Shown here in pieces: positions 17,751-26,597 of a stretch of DNA of 64,000 nucleotides (position 1 is its first letter; each line of letters opens with the position of its first letter). The translations under genes were made by a program, and so were the position numbers. The notes below the pieces were generated by a model. That model was not told the DNA's origin. It saw nothing but the letters and a program-made list of their open reading frames with translations, and ran no database searches. Source of the DNA: Streptomyces rubradiris (GTDB lineage Bacteria; Actinomycetota; Actinomycetes; Streptomycetales; Streptomycetaceae); contig NZ_BNEA01000015.1 of the NCBI RefSeq assembly GCF_016860525.1, forward strand, positions 1,674,001 to 1,738,000, given 5' to 3'.

Positions 17751-17770
17751 AACCAAAATCCATTTTTGTT
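17751..17770. promoter_or_regulatory. AT-rich imperfect palindrome before the SSF symporter
   Basis: AACCAAAATC / CATTTTTGTT pairs at 8 of 10 positions in an otherwise highly GC-rich spacer. It is about 37-56 bp before the symporter ATG and is a likely operator or promoter element. No regulator is assigned. Confidence 0.45.
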
Positions 17771-17806
17771 GCATCAGGTCATCCGGTTGCCCTAGTGTCC
17801 GCACGC

Positions 17807-19366
17807 ATGCGTCTCCCCTTCGACGGCGGCCCCCTCGCCTTGTTCACCCTGCTCGTGGTGGGGGTGACGGCCGTGGCGTGGGGGCTCGCGCGCCGTTCGG
17901 CCCCGACAGAACTGCCGCACCCCGAGGGCTGGGCACTGGCCGGACGCGGACTCGGCCCCGTCGGCATGGCCATGCTGCTCGGCGGCACCACCTACACCGC
18001 CTACACCCTGGTCGCCGTCCCCGGACTGACGTTCGCGACCGGGGGGCTGGGGCTCTACTCCCTCGTCTACACGATCCTGTTCACGCCCGCCGCCCTGGTC
18101 GTCCTGCCGCTGATGCACCAACTCGCGCGCCGGCACGGCCTGGTGACGGCGGCGGACGTGACCCGGGCCCGGCACGGCTCGCACGCCCTGGCCCTCGCGG
18201 TCACGATCACCGGGGTGGTCGCCGCGATGCCGTACCTCGCGCTCCAGGTGGTCGGCCTGCACGCGGCGCTGCGCGCCCTGGACGTACAGCCCACCAGCCT
18301 CGTCGGCGTGACGGGCGTGGTCCTGGTGCTCGCCGTGCTGGTCACCGTCGTCCTGCCCGACGGTCTGCGCGTGTGCATGCGAGTGGCCTCCTTCAAGGCC
18401 GTGCTGCTCGCGGTCATGCTGGCGGCGACCCTGGTCCTCGTCGCGCGGCGCACCTCGGGCCCCGGGGAGGTGTTCCGCGACTCCTCCCTCCGGCTCGCCC
18501 GGCACCAGGTGCCGTTGATCCCGCCGGACGACACCTACTCCGCCTACGCCTCCCTCGCCCTCGGGTGTGTCCTCGCGCAGCTGATGTACCCGCAGACGTT
18601 CACCGTGGCCCTCGCGGCCGGCAGCGCCGACACGGTACGGCGCTCCGTCCTCGCGCTGCCGCTGTGGACGCTCGGCCTGGGCCTGTTCGCCTACCTCGGT
18701 CTCGCCGCGCTCACCCTCGGCGTCCACACCCCCGAGGGCCACGCCGAGATGGCCGTACCCACGCTGCTGGACCGGCTGGTCCCGCCCTGGGCCTCCGGCC
18801 TGCTGCTCGGAGCCCTCGCCATCGGCGCGCTGCTGCCCGCGGCGGTCATCGCGATCGGCATGGCCACCACGATCGCCCGCAATGTCTACGCCGAGTACTT
18901 CAACCCCACGGCCACACCCAAGCACGAGGTGCGCGTGGCACGGTTCGCCGCGGCCGTCATCACCCTCGGCGCCCTCGTCTTCGCGTTCCTGCTCCAGCCG
19001 CAGGACGCGGTCAACCTCCATCTGCTGGGCGGCGTGTGGATCATCCAGGTGTTTCCCGCGGTCGGCCTCGGGGCCGTCACCCGGTGGTTCCACCATCGCG
19101 CCCTGCTGGCCGGCTGGGCCGCCGGCATGGTCTCGGGCACGGCGGTGGCCGTGGCACACGGCTTCAGCTCCGTGGTCGGCATCGGCTTCGGCCAGGTGCA
19201 CCTGGCCGTCTATGTCGCCGTCGCCGCGCTGGCGGTCAACCTCGCCGTCGCGACCGCCCTCACACCGCTGCTCGACCGGGCGGGCGTGCCCCGCGGGCCC
19301 GACTCGCTGGCCGCCGACGCCACCTTGCCCCGGAGAAGTTCGCGCTTCGCCGTCCGGGTCGACTGA
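17807..19366 (+). CDS. Sodium:solute symporter (SSF), monocarboxylate type
   Basis: 519 residues with about 13 membrane segments. GRGLGPVGMAMLLGGTTYTAYTLVAVPGLTFATGG at about residues 48-82 and the SSF signature area GALAIGALLPAAVIAIGMATTIARNVYAEYF mark the family. Closest in character are MctP/ActP-like transporters of acetate, pyruvate or lactate. The ATG at 17807 has no ribosome site and may be leaderless; an upstream start is possible. With CstA/YbdD it makes a second monocarboxylate uptake route. Confidence 0.8.
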   Translation: MRLPFDGGPLALFTLLVVGVTAVAWGLARRSAPTELPHPEGWALAGRGLGPVGMAMLLGGTTYTAYTLVAVPGLTFATGGLGLYSLVYTILFTPAALVVLPLMHQLARRHGLVTAADVTRARHGSHALALAVTITGVVAAMPYLALQVVGLHAALRALDVQPTSLVGVTGVVLVLAVLVTVVLPDGLRVCMRVASFKAVLLAVMLAATLVLVARRTSGPGEVFRDSSLRLARHQVPLIPPDDTYSAYASLALGCVLAQLMYPQTFTVALAAGSADTVRRSVLALPLWTLGLGLFAYLGLAALTLGVHTPEGHAEMAVPTLLDRLVPPWASGLLLGALAIGALLPAAVIAIGMATTIARNVYAEYFNPTATPKHEVRVARFAAAVITLGALVFAFLLQPQDAVNLHLLGGVWIIQVFPAVGLGAVTRWFHHRALLAGWAAGMVSGTAVAVAHGFSSVVGIGFGQVHLAVYVAVAALAVNLAVATALTPLLDRAGVPRGPDSLAADATLPRRSSRFAVRVD

Positions 19367-19410
19367 CCACCGCCCGCGCCGACCGCCGACGAAGGAACAG
19401 GAGTCGATCG

Positions 19411-20061
19411 TTGAAACGCACCGCGTTCCTCACGCCCCCTGAGCAAGGGGATTCGAGGAGCCTGCCCGAGCCCGGCACCGCCGCCCCGGCACCGGACGCC
19501 ACGGCGGACGACGCACACGCACACCAGCGCGAGGGAAAGCCGTCGCGGCCTCTCGACCTGCGGCACATGGACCGGGACACCAGCATCGCGCGGCTTTTCG
19601 CGGCACATCACGGGACCCTGCTGCGCCTGGCCTACCTGCTGGGATCGGGCGACGACGCCGAGGACGTCGTCGCCGAGGCCTTCTACCAGCTGCACCGCCG
19701 CTGGGGCAGGCTGAGAACCCCCGAGGCCGCCCTCGGCTACCTGCGGTCCATCGTGTGCAACGTCGCGCGGATGCGGCTGCGGCACCTGCGGGTGGTCGGC
19801 CGGCACGCCCAGCGGCATGTCGAGACGGCCGAACTCTCCGCCGAACAGCAGGTCATCCTGCGTGACGAGCACCGCATGGTGGTCCAGGCGCTGCGCTCGC
19901 TGCCGGTCCGGCAGCACCAGGTGCTCGTCCTGCGCTACTGGCTGGACCTGACGGAGTCGCAGATCGCTCAGACACTGGGCATATCGCCGGGATCGGTGAA
20001 GTCACACGCGTCACGCGGCATGGCGAAGCTCGGTGCGATCATGAAGGGAGTCGAGGCGTGA
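19411..20061 (+). CDS. ECF sigma factor, SigE-like
   Basis: 216 residues from TTG at 19411 with AGGAACAGGAG upstream. After a charged, Pro/Ala-rich N-terminus of about 60 residues come region 2 (IARLFAAHHGTLLRLAYLLGSGDDAEDVVAEAFYQLHRRW) and region 4 (LPVRQHQVLVLRYWLDLTESQIAQTLGISPGSVKSHASRGMAKL). This is the actinomycete SigE-family pattern. It overlaps the next gene by GTGA, and that gene would be expected to be a membrane partner. The long N-terminal extension may be non-native if an internal ATG (about 19567) is used. Confidence 0.85.
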   Translation: MKRTAFLTPPEQGDSRSLPEPGTAAPAPDATADDAHAHQREGKPSRPLDLRHMDRDTSIARLFAAHHGTLLRLAYLLGSGDDAEDVVAEAFYQLHRRWGRLRTPEAALGYLRSIVCNVARMRLRHLRVVGRHAQRHVETAELSAEQQVILRDEHRMVVQALRSLPVRQHQVLVLRYWLDLTESQIAQTLGISPGSVKSHASRGMAKLGAIMKGVEA

Positions 20062-20354
20062 GCGGAGACACCGGCACGGAGGAGTGGCTGCGCTCCGCCC
20101 TGTCCCACGTCGCCGAGACGGTGGAGGAGTCACCCGACGCGTATCACGAGGCCAAACGGCACTGGCAGCGCAGGGACATGAAGCGCCGGGCCGTCATGGT
20201 CGCCCTGGTGCTGGTGCTGGTCGCGCTGGCGTGCGTCGCGGGCGTCTGGGCCCTGTCCGGCGCGTCACCCGCGCAGCATGTGATCTTCCACGGTCTCGGC
20301 GCCGGTCACGGCAGTGTCACCACGGTCGCGGCGTACGACAGTCCCGCGCCGTAG
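20058..20354 (+). CDS. Sigma-factor partner membrane protein, apparently truncated
   Basis: 98 residues, GTG start overlapping the sigma stop codon. The cytoplasmic N-terminus (TEEWLRSALSHVAETVEESPDAYHEAKRHWQRRD) is acidic and helical. One membrane span follows (AVMVALVLVLVALACVAGVWAL). Only about 30 residues remain after it, and the last 16 codons are antisense to the end of the KSIII gene. Such sigma-linked proteins usually carry a larger extracytoplasmic domain, so I read this as a gene cut by arrival of the AvrD operon. It has no recognisable zinc anti-sigma motif. Confidence 0.6.
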   Translation: MSGDTGTEEWLRSALSHVAETVEESPDAYHEAKRHWQRRDMKRRAVMVALVLVLVALACVAGVWALSGASPAQHVIFHGLGAGHGSVTTVAAYDSPAP

Positions 20355-21301
20355 CCGAGCAGCAGCGCCGTACCGCCGCCGGGTACGGCGCCCTCGCTCA
20401 GCAGCGCGTCCATGGCCAGCGGGATCGAGGCGCCCGAGGTGTTGCCCATCGTGGTGACCGAGCGGGCCACCACGACCGACTCGGGCAGCCCGATCCCCTT
20501 GGCGAGACCGTCGATGATGCGCGCGTTGGCCTGGTGCGGGATGAAGGCGGCGAGGTCGCCGGGCGCGATCCCGGCGGCGTCCAGCGCCCGGCGGGCCACG
20601 TCGGCCATCTCGTACACGGCCCAGCGGAAGACGGGCGGGCCGTCCTGCCGCAGACTGGGCGGGCGCTGCCCGGGGTCGTCCCGCAGCGCGCTCCAGGGCA
20701 CGGACTGCGCGATCAGATCCGCCTTGGAGCCGTCCGCTCCCCACACCACGGGCCCGATCCCGGGCGCGGAGGAAGGGCCGAGCACGACCGCGCCCGCGCC
20801 GTCGCCGAAGATGAACGCGGTCGAGCGGTCCTCCAGGTCCAGCAGGTCGGTCATGCGCTCGGCGCCGATCACCAGGACGGGGCCGCCCCGGCTGCGCAGC
20901 ACGTCCGCGGCGAGCGCGAGCCCGTGCACGAAGCCGGAGCACCCCGCGGAGACATCGAAGGCCGCGGCACGGACCGCGCCGATGCGGTGGGCCGTGCGGG
21001 CTGCGGCGGCCGGCGTCTGTTCGAGGTGCGTGAACGTGGCCACGATGACGCAGTCGAGGTCCGCGGCGTCGACACCGGCCGCGGCCAGCGCCTTGGCCGC
21101 GGCGTGCGCCGCCATGTCGACGAGCGTTTCGTCGGGCGCCGCCCAGTGCCGGGTGACGATGCCGGACCGGGACCGTATCCACGCGTCCGACGAGTCGATG
21201 TGCCGGCACACCTCGTCGTTGTCCACCACGCGTCGCGGCAGGTAGGAGCCGATGCCGAGGATGGCGGGAAACGCCTGCGCCACAGGGGCGTTGAGGATCA
21301 C
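20306..21301 (-). CDS. 3-oxoacyl-ACP synthase III (FabH-like ketosynthase)
   Basis: 331 residues from GTG at 21301, which overlaps the hydrolase stop by 4 bases and has GGAGCG upstream. KSIII fold with catalytic Cys at about residue 121 (FDVSAGCSGFVHGL), His in FIPHQANARII and Asn in GNTSGASIPLAMD. It would condense an acyl-CoA starter with malonyl-ACP to a 3-oxoacyl thioester, the type of chain that an AvrD-like enzyme uses. No acyl carrier protein gene lies in the operon, so the housekeeping ACP is presumably used. Last gene of the operon. Confidence 0.9.
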   Translation of the reverse strand: MILNAPVAQAFPAILGIGSYLPRRVVDNDEVCRHIDSSDAWIRSRSGIVTRHWAAPDETLVDMAAHAAAKALAAAGVDAADLDCVIVATFTHLEQTPAAAARTAHRIGAVRAAAFDVSAGCSGFVHGLALAADVLRSRGGPVLVIGAERMTDLLDLEDRSTAFIFGDGAGAVVLGPSSAPGIGPVVWGADGSKADLIAQSVPWSALRDDPGQRPPSLRQDGPPVFRWAVYEMADVARRALDAAGIAPGDLAAFIPHQANARIIDGLAKGIGLPESVVVARSVTTMGNTSGASIPLAMDALLSEGAVPGGGTALLLGYGAGLSYAATVVTLP

Positions 21302-22248
21302 GATGCGCTCCGGGCGGGGTCGGGGTGCAGCGCCCGTCGCAGGGCGCCGAAGGAGGGATCGGCGGCGGACCGGCAGGACGGTACGTCCTCGATCAGGGAG
21401 AGGAAGCCGTGCGGCATGGTGGCGCACACCTCCAGCCGCGTGGGCACCCCGTCGGCCGCCAACCGCCGTGCGTACGCGACGCCTTCGTCGCGCAGCGGGT
21501 CGTACTGGGCGACCACGACATGTGCCGCGGGCAGCCCGGCCAGCGACGGCGCGCGCAGCGGGGCGGCCGTCGGCGGTGGCTGGTCGCGCAGCTCCGGCGG
21601 CAGGTAGTGACCGTCCAGCCAGCGCAGCGCGGCGAGGGTGAGCAGCGGCGCGTCGGCGTTCTCCCGGCGTGAGGGTGTCTCAGAGAAGTCCGTGCTCGGG
21701 TACCACAGGAGCTGGAACACCGGCAGCGGCAGGCCCTCGTCGCGGGCCGACTGGCACACCACGGCGGCCAGATTGCCGCCGGAGCTCTCCCCGCACACGG
21801 CGATCCGGGCCGGGTCGGCGCCGAGGTCACCGGCGTGCCGCAGGGCCCAGCGGTAGACGGTCATCGCGTCGGCCGGCGCCGCGGGGAAGGGGTGTTCGGG
21901 CGCCAGCCGGTAGTCGACCGACACCACGACGGCCCGGCTGTCCAGGGCGATGCGCCGGGCCAGGGCGTCCTGGGTGTCGAGGTCGCCGAGGACGAATCCG
22001 CCGCCGTGGAAGAAGATCACCAGCGGCAGGCCGGGTTCGGGGACCGGCCGGTAGCAGCGCACGCGGACATCGGGTGCGCCGTCCGCGCCGGGCACGTCGC
22101 GGTCCTCGGTGCCGTGCACATCCGGGCCGGACGCCGGGCGCCGCATGCCGCGACGCCGTTCGCGCAGGGCGCGGGGGTCCAGACCGGGGCCCCAGTCGAC
22201 GGCGGGCAGCCGCGCGACCATGGCCCGTACGGCGGGATCCAGGGGCAT
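21298..22248 (-). CDS. Alpha/beta hydrolase, HSL-type esterase
   Basis: 316 residues of the hormone-sensitive-lipase class: oxyanion motif LVIFFHGGGFVLGD (about residues 75-88), VVSVDYRLAPEHPFP, nucleophile elbow VCGESSGGNLAAVV, acid AQYDPLRDEG, and His in TMPHGFLSL. These act on small esters, lactones or thioesters. In this operon it could release or lactonise a 3-oxoacyl product, though that is inference. It is translationally coupled to the KSIII gene. Confidence 0.85.
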   Translation of the reverse strand: MPLDPAVRAMVARLPAVDWGPGLDPRALRERRRGMRRPASGPDVHGTEDRDVPGADGAPDVRVRCYRPVPEPGLPLVIFFHGGGFVLGDLDTQDALARRIALDSRAVVVSVDYRLAPEHPFPAAPADAMTVYRWALRHAGDLGADPARIAVCGESSGGNLAAVVCQSARDEGLPLPVFQLLWYPSTDFSETPSRRENADAPLLTLAALRWLDGHYLPPELRDQPPPTAAPLRAPSLAGLPAAHVVVAQYDPLRDEGVAYARRLAADGVPTRLEVCATMPHGFLSLIEDVPSCRSAADPSFGALRRALHPDPARSAS

Positions 22249-22293
22249 GTCAGTCGTCTCCTCCCAGGAGCACGGGGTCAGCGGGACACGGGG

Positions 22294-23046
22294 TCAGTAG
22301 GCGATGCCGCCGTCGATGTCGACGACGGTGCCGTTGATGTCCGCCGCGTCCGGGTGGACGAGGAACGCCACGGCCGCGGCCACCCGCCGGGCCTGGACCA
22401 CACCGGTCAGCGAGCGCTTGGTCTTCTGCTCGAAGGCCTGTGCCGTCATCTGTCCGGTCATCCCCACGTCGAGCAGTCCGGGCGATACGACGACACTTCC
22501 GATGCCGTAGCGCGCGTACTCCTGCGCCACGGTGAGGGAGAGGCCGTGCAGGCCGGCCTTGCTCGACGCGTAGGCGGCCTGGCCCGCGTTGCCGGTGCGG
22601 GCCACGACGGACGACACGTAGACGAGCCGTCCGGACCGGGCCCGCATCATCGGCCGGAGGGCGTGCTTGGTGGCCAGGAAGGCGCCGCGCAGATTGACCC
22701 GGTGGACGGCGTCCCAGTCCGCGGCGGGCATCCGGACCAGGGGCTGGTCACGGGCGACGCCCGCGTTGTGGACGAGCGCGTCGAGCCCGCCGAGACCGGC
22801 CGCCGCGGCGACGAGTTCCTCGGCGGCCTTCTCCTCGCCGATGTCCCCCTGGCACGTCACCAGCCGGCCGGCGGACCGCTCCGCCAGTTCGGACAGTTCC
22901 GGTGTCGGGGTGCGGTGGTTGGCCGCGACCTTGGCGCCCCGGGCGAGCAGGGTCCGCGCCGTCTCCAGCCCGAGGCCGCGGCCGGCCCCGGTGAGCGCGA
23001 TCACCATGCCGTCGAGGGGCAGCACGTCGGACGGGTCAGCAGGCAT
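22294..23046 (-). CDS. SDR-family 3-oxoacyl reductase (FabG-like)
   Basis: 250 residues. NADP-binding motif ALTGAGRGLGLETARTLL at about residues 18-35, NAG in VHNAGVARDQPL, catalytic Ser-Tyr-Lys in VYVSSVVARTGNAGQAAYASSKAG, and a C-terminal GTVVDIDGGIAY end typical of FabG-type reductases. It would reduce a keto group of the operon's intermediate. Its start lies 11 bp inside the end of the preceding gene, indicating coupled translation. Confidence 0.88.
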   Translation of the reverse strand: MPADPSDVLPLDGMVIALTGAGRGLGLETARTLLARGAKVAANHRTPTPELSELAERSAGRLVTCQGDIGEEKAAEELVAAAAGLGGLDALVHNAGVARDQPLVRMPAADWDAVHRVNLRGAFLATKHALRPMMRARSGRLVYVSSVVARTGNAGQAAYASSKAGLHGLSLTVAQEYARYGIGSVVVSPGLLDVGMTGQMTAQAFEQKTKRSLTGVVQARRVAAAVAFLVHPDAADINGTVVDIDGGIAY

Positions 23047-23569
23047 GGGGCGTCTCCTGGGGGAAGGCGCCGGCGACCAGATGGGCCAGCCGGGTGGTGG
23101 TGAGGGGGAAGGGCAGCAGCCGGCGCGCGAACCGCACGCCCGGCGCGCCCTCGTCCGGCTCGTCGAGCAGGACGGCGGGCAGCAGCACCGCGGGTTCCCG
23201 CGCCGCGCGTGCCGTGCTCCGGTGCCAGAAGGCGAGGCCGCGCTCGCGCAGCGGCTCCGGGAGCCAGTCGAGGGCCGGGACCCGCAGGTCCAGCAACTCG
23301 CCCTCGCCCTCGGCGAGTTCCGCGAGCTCCGCGGGGGCGCGGTCGAGTTCGTGCCGCCATACGCTCACCGTGGCGGCTATCTCCTCCAGTACGACGAGGA
23401 CGGGCTCTCGCCGGGCGATGCGTGCGGCCACCTCGGCGGCGTCGGCGGCGGTGGGCCACAGTCCGGCGGGTACCGGGCTGCCGGGGGCCCCGGGCGTCCA
23501 GAGCACCCGCGAGGGGCCTTCGAAGACGACCAGGGTTCCGGCGCACAGCCGGGCGGGGAGGGTGGTCAC
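23036..23569 (-). CDS. Hypothetical protein in AvrD operon
   Basis: 177 residues from GTG at 23569; not recognised. It is Leu/Ala/Pro-rich with alternating hydrophobic strands (LCAGTLVVFEGPSRVLW, PVLVVLEEIAATVSVW) and no membrane span or signal peptide. PAVLLPAVLLDEPDEG and WLPEPLRERGLAFWHRS are its most distinctive parts. It overlaps the SDR start, so it is co-translated with the reductase. A small ligand-binding or cyclase-type protein would fit, but nothing in the sequence proves a function. Confidence 0.6.
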   Translation of the reverse strand: MTTLPARLCAGTLVVFEGPSRVLWTPGAPGSPVPAGLWPTAADAAEVAARIARREPVLVVLEEIAATVSVWRHELDRAPAELAELAEGEGELLDLRVPALDWLPEPLRERGLAFWHRSTARAAREPAVLLPAVLLDEPDEGAPGVRFARRLLPFPLTTTRLAHLVAGAFPQETPHAC

Positions 23570-23621
23570 GGTGCTGCGCTCCTCAGACGGGTTCCACGGA
23601 AGGCATCGGCGTGGCTCCCGG

Positions 23622-24749
23622 TCAACGGAGGGTCGCCAGCGCGCTGACGTCGAACGGGATCAGCTCGTCCGTGCGGCCCTCGCGCACCTTGGCCACCCAC
23701 TCGGGGTCGGCGAGCAGCGCACGGCCCACGGCGACGAGGTCGAACTCGCCCGCCTCGAACAGCTCCACGAGCCTGTCGAGCGGGGCGTTCGCCGCGCCCT
23801 TGCCCTCCAGGAAGGCGGTCTGGAACTCGCTGTTGTCGAGGCCCACGGAGCCGACCGTCACGGTGGGCAGCCCGGTGACCTTCTTCGTCCAGCCGGCCAG
23901 ACTCAGTGCGGGCCCGTCGAACTCGGGCAGCCAGAACCGGCGGGTGGAGCAGTGGAAGCCGTCGACGCCCGCCTCGACCAGCGGGGTCAGCAGCTCCTCC
24001 CACTCCTGCGGGGTGGCGGCGAGCCGGGCCGAGAAGTCGGTGGTCTTCCACTGGGACAGGCGGATCAGGATCGGGAAGCCGGGGCCCGTCGCCTGCCGGC
24101 AGGCCGCGATGACCTCGGCGGCGAACCGGGCGCGCTCGCGGATGCCGCCGCCGTAGCCGTCGGTCCGCACATTGCTGCCGGACCACAGGAACTGGTCGAT
24201 CAGATAGCCGTGGCCGCCGTGCAGTTCGATGCCGTCGAAGCCGAGGCGCCGGGCGTCGGCGGCGGCCCGCGCGAAGGACCCCACCAGGGAGTCGATCTGC
24301 GCTGTGGTCAGCGGCTCGCCGTTGGCCCGGCCGGGGTTGAGCAGCCCGGACGGGCTGACCGGCGGGTGGTGCGGTTCGGGCACCGCGTCGCCGAACCGGT
24401 CGGCGCCCACGTGCCACAGCTGGGGGAAGATCCGGCCGCCCGCCCGGTGGACCTCTTCCACCACCCGGCGCCAGCCCGCCAGGGCGTCCTCGCCGTGGAA
24501 GCGCGGCAGCCCCGGGCCGTTGGCGGCGGCCGGGTGGTCGACGACCGTGCCCTCCGTGACGATCAGGCCGGTGCCGCCGGCCGCCCGGCGGGCGTAGTAC
24601 TCGGCCACATCGGGGCCCGGTACGCCGCCCGGCGAGGCGGAACGCGTCATGGGCGCCATGACGAAGCGGTTGTCCAGGGTCAGCTCGCCGAGCGTGAACG
24701 GTTCGAAGAGCGGGCGCACGGCGTCGGCGACGAGGCGGTGGTCCGGCAT
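23622..24749 (-). CDS. Old-yellow-enzyme family alkene reductase
   Basis: 375 residues, FMN-dependent ene-reductase. LGELTLDNRFVMAPMTRSAS (N-terminal FMN loop), GGTGLIVTEGTVV, FPQLWHVGA, FDGIELHGGHGYLIDQFLW (substrate-binding His and active-site segment), VGSVG and AVGRALLADPEWVAK (phosphate-binding end) are all intact. It reduces activated C=C bonds such as those of butenolides or enones. In the context of KSIII, SDR and AvrD it is a likely tailoring step. Confidence 0.92.
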   Translation of the reverse strand: MPDHRLVADAVRPLFEPFTLGELTLDNRFVMAPMTRSASPGGVPGPDVAEYYARRAAGGTGLIVTEGTVVDHPAAANGPGLPRFHGEDALAGWRRVVEEVHRAGGRIFPQLWHVGADRFGDAVPEPHHPPVSPSGLLNPGRANGEPLTTAQIDSLVGSFARAAADARRLGFDGIELHGGHGYLIDQFLWSGSNVRTDGYGGGIRERARFAAEVIAACRQATGPGFPILIRLSQWKTTDFSARLAATPQEWEELLTPLVEAGVDGFHCSTRRFWLPEFDGPALSLAGWTKKVTGLPTVTVGSVGLDNSEFQTAFLEGKGAANAPLDRLVELFEAGEFDLVAVGRALLADPEWVAKVREGRTDELIPFDVSALATLR

Positions 24750-24806
24750 GGTGGGTGATGTCCTGTCTCTTGCTGGGTGGGGTGAGGTACGTGGCGTGCG
24801 GTGCGG

Positions 24807-25502
24807 TCAGGCCGCCGTGCGGTCGCTCTCGGAACGGGTGTCCAGCCCCGCCAGGTCGCGCTCGGCGAGCCGGATCGCCTCGTCCGGCTGCATCTGCACG
24901 GGCAGTTCGAGAAGCCCGACGATCGTCTCCAGCCGTTCGCGCACACTGCCGCCGACCACGTGGTACGGGATGCCGTACTCGTCCAGCGTGTCCAGCAGCA
25001 GCCGGTCCGACATGGCGCGGAACCGCTCGGACACCGGCCGGTGCCCGTCGGCGACCAGGGGGAACTCCACCGGCAGGTGGATGAAGACGTCGTACGTGCG
25101 CTGGGCGTGCTGCTTCATCACCGCGCCCATGTTGTCGATGACCTGCTCGAAGAAGTCGAGTTCGGGAGTGCGCCGCGCGGGGGCCGCCACGGAGTCGTCC
25201 GGGTGGATGCCGACGAGGACGCGGATCTTTCCGTAGACCCATTCGTGCAGCGAGGACCCGTCGGAGACGAAGCCGTCGGGAAGGTGGCTCTCGTGCACGG
25301 CGCGTTCGGCGTAGCGGCGCATGCCCAGCTGGAAGAGTTCCGGGGCGGTGCAGTCCTCCAGCCGCTTGCCGGGCAGGGCCTCGGGGAGGATCTCGCGCAT
25401 GGTCTTCGCGTGCGTGCGCGGGATTCCCGTCAGATGGGCGAGGGCGATCGACGTGGTGGTCTTGCCGGAGGAGTAGGTGCCGGAGACGGCGATCTTCATC
25501 AT
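24807..25502 (-). CDS. P-loop ATPase/kinase, NadR-like
   Basis: 231 residues with a Walker A at the N-terminus (AVSGTYSSGKTTTSIALA, residues 4-21). Downstream features are FVSDGSSLHEWVYGKI (Walker-B-like DGS) and TYDVFIHLPVEFPLVADGHRP (lid-like region). This layout matches the AAA_28/NadR-kinase group of small-molecule kinases rather than motor ATPases. It could phosphorylate or activate a sugar substrate for AvrD, but that is inference. It starts 10 bp after the avrD-like stop codon. Confidence 0.7.
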   Translation of the reverse strand: MMKIAVSGTYSSGKTTTSIALAHLTGIPRTHAKTMREILPEALPGKRLEDCTAPELFQLGMRRYAERAVHESHLPDGFVSDGSSLHEWVYGKIRVLVGIHPDDSVAAPARRTPELDFFEQVIDNMGAVMKQHAQRTYDVFIHLPVEFPLVADGHRPVSERFRAMSDRLLLDTLDEYGIPYHVVGGSVRERLETIVGLLELPVQMQPDEAIRLAERDLAGLDTRSESDRTAA

Positions 25503-25512
25503 GGCGATCCGA

Positions 25513-26541
25513 TCAGTGTGCGGGGGCGTTCGGCCCGGGGAGTTGGTGCGCCAGGGAGTAGTCCGCGTGGATGCCTTGCAGGTCCCCGGCGAAGTCGGCC
25601 GTGCGCCAGGGCCGGCCGGCCATGGTGAGGGTCTTGCTGCGTTCGATGGAGGTCGCGCCGACGAAGGGGTGGAGCATGGGCTGCGCCGGTGACCCGGCGG
25701 TCATCGAGATCCGCCGCATCCACAGGGTGTTGCTGTCGGCGCGGTCGATGCCGTCCAGGTCGTACAGCAGGATCTGCGCGGTCTGGGCGAGGACGATGGT
25801 GGCGTCGACCATGGACAGTGTGTGCGGGAAGGCCCCGCCGAGACCGGGGTCGGGGGCGTCCTGGCGGCCCCGCGCGGTGACCGCGACCAGGGCGGTGAGG
25901 CGGGGCGCGGCGGGGTCCAGACGGATGTCGTCGATGCGGTGGGCGCGCAGCTTGTACCGCTCGCCGTAGAACCGCTGCGCCGCCGGGCCGAGCGCCTCCT
26001 CCACCGAGGCGTACGTCATGTCCCCGGCGCGGTGCGGGGTGCCCGGGTGCACGATCTCGAAGCGCACCCGCAGGGAGCCGATCCGGCAGTCGAGGACCGA
26101 CAGCGCGGCCGAGGAGAGCGGGTCCGGGCAACGGGTGGTGGACACCAGGCGCAACTCGGCGGGGAAGTCCGCCAGTTCCTCCTGGGGGCTGGCTCCGGAC
26201 CGCATCTCGTAGTGCCGCAGCCACATCGCTCTGCGCAGCTCGCCGTCCAGGCCGTGGGCGTGCGTCAGCATGATCTCGCACAGCTGGACGCCGAGGACCA
26301 GTGCGTCGATGCTGCTCAGGTGCGGGCGCAGGGGCGCCTTGCCGGGCTTCGCCGACCAGTCGGGGGGATAGCTCAGCGCGGCGGTGGCCCGCAGCCGGCC
26401 CGCGCCGGGGGCCGGGGAGGTCACCGTGATGCCGCGCAGCGCGTGCCGGATCCGGCGGAAGCCGGCACCGAAGAATCTGTTGTCTCCGGGGCCGAGGTAG
26501 TCGTCCACGCTTCTGGTCACCGGCAGAGACCGCACGGACAT
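25513..26541 (-). CDS. AvrD-family protein (syringolide-type synthase)
   Basis: 342 residues, matching the AvrD family known from Pseudomonas syringae, where AvrD directs synthesis of the C-glycosyl lipid elicitors syringolides, probably from D-xylulose and a 3-oxoacyl chain. Family-like segments are SVDDYLGPGDNRFFGAGFRRIRH at the N-terminus, SSIDALVLGVQLCEIML, YGERYKLRAHRIDDIRLD and PFVGATSIERSKTLTMAGRPW. The fold has repeated hotdog-like character (my reading). ATG at 26541 with a GAGAGG ribosome site. The operon supplies KSIII, reductases and an exporter, so a syringolide- or butenolide-like signal molecule is the best guess. Confidence 0.8.
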   Translation of the reverse strand: MSVRSLPVTRSVDDYLGPGDNRFFGAGFRRIRHALRGITVTSPAPGAGRLRATAALSYPPDWSAKPGKAPLRPHLSSIDALVLGVQLCEIMLTHAHGLDGELRRAMWLRHYEMRSGASPQEELADFPAELRLVSTTRCPDPLSSAALSVLDCRIGSLRVRFEIVHPGTPHRAGDMTYASVEEALGPAAQRFYGERYKLRAHRIDDIRLDPAAPRLTALVAVTARGRQDAPDPGLGGAFPHTLSMVDATIVLAQTAQILLYDLDGIDRADSNTLWMRRISMTAGSPAQPMLHPFVGATSIERSKTLTMAGRPWRTADFAGDLQGIHADYSLAHQLPGPNAPAH

Positions 26542-26597
26542 GCGGACATCCTCTCTGAACCTACGTAACGGGTAAGGGAGTTCGGGTGGCGCCGGGG

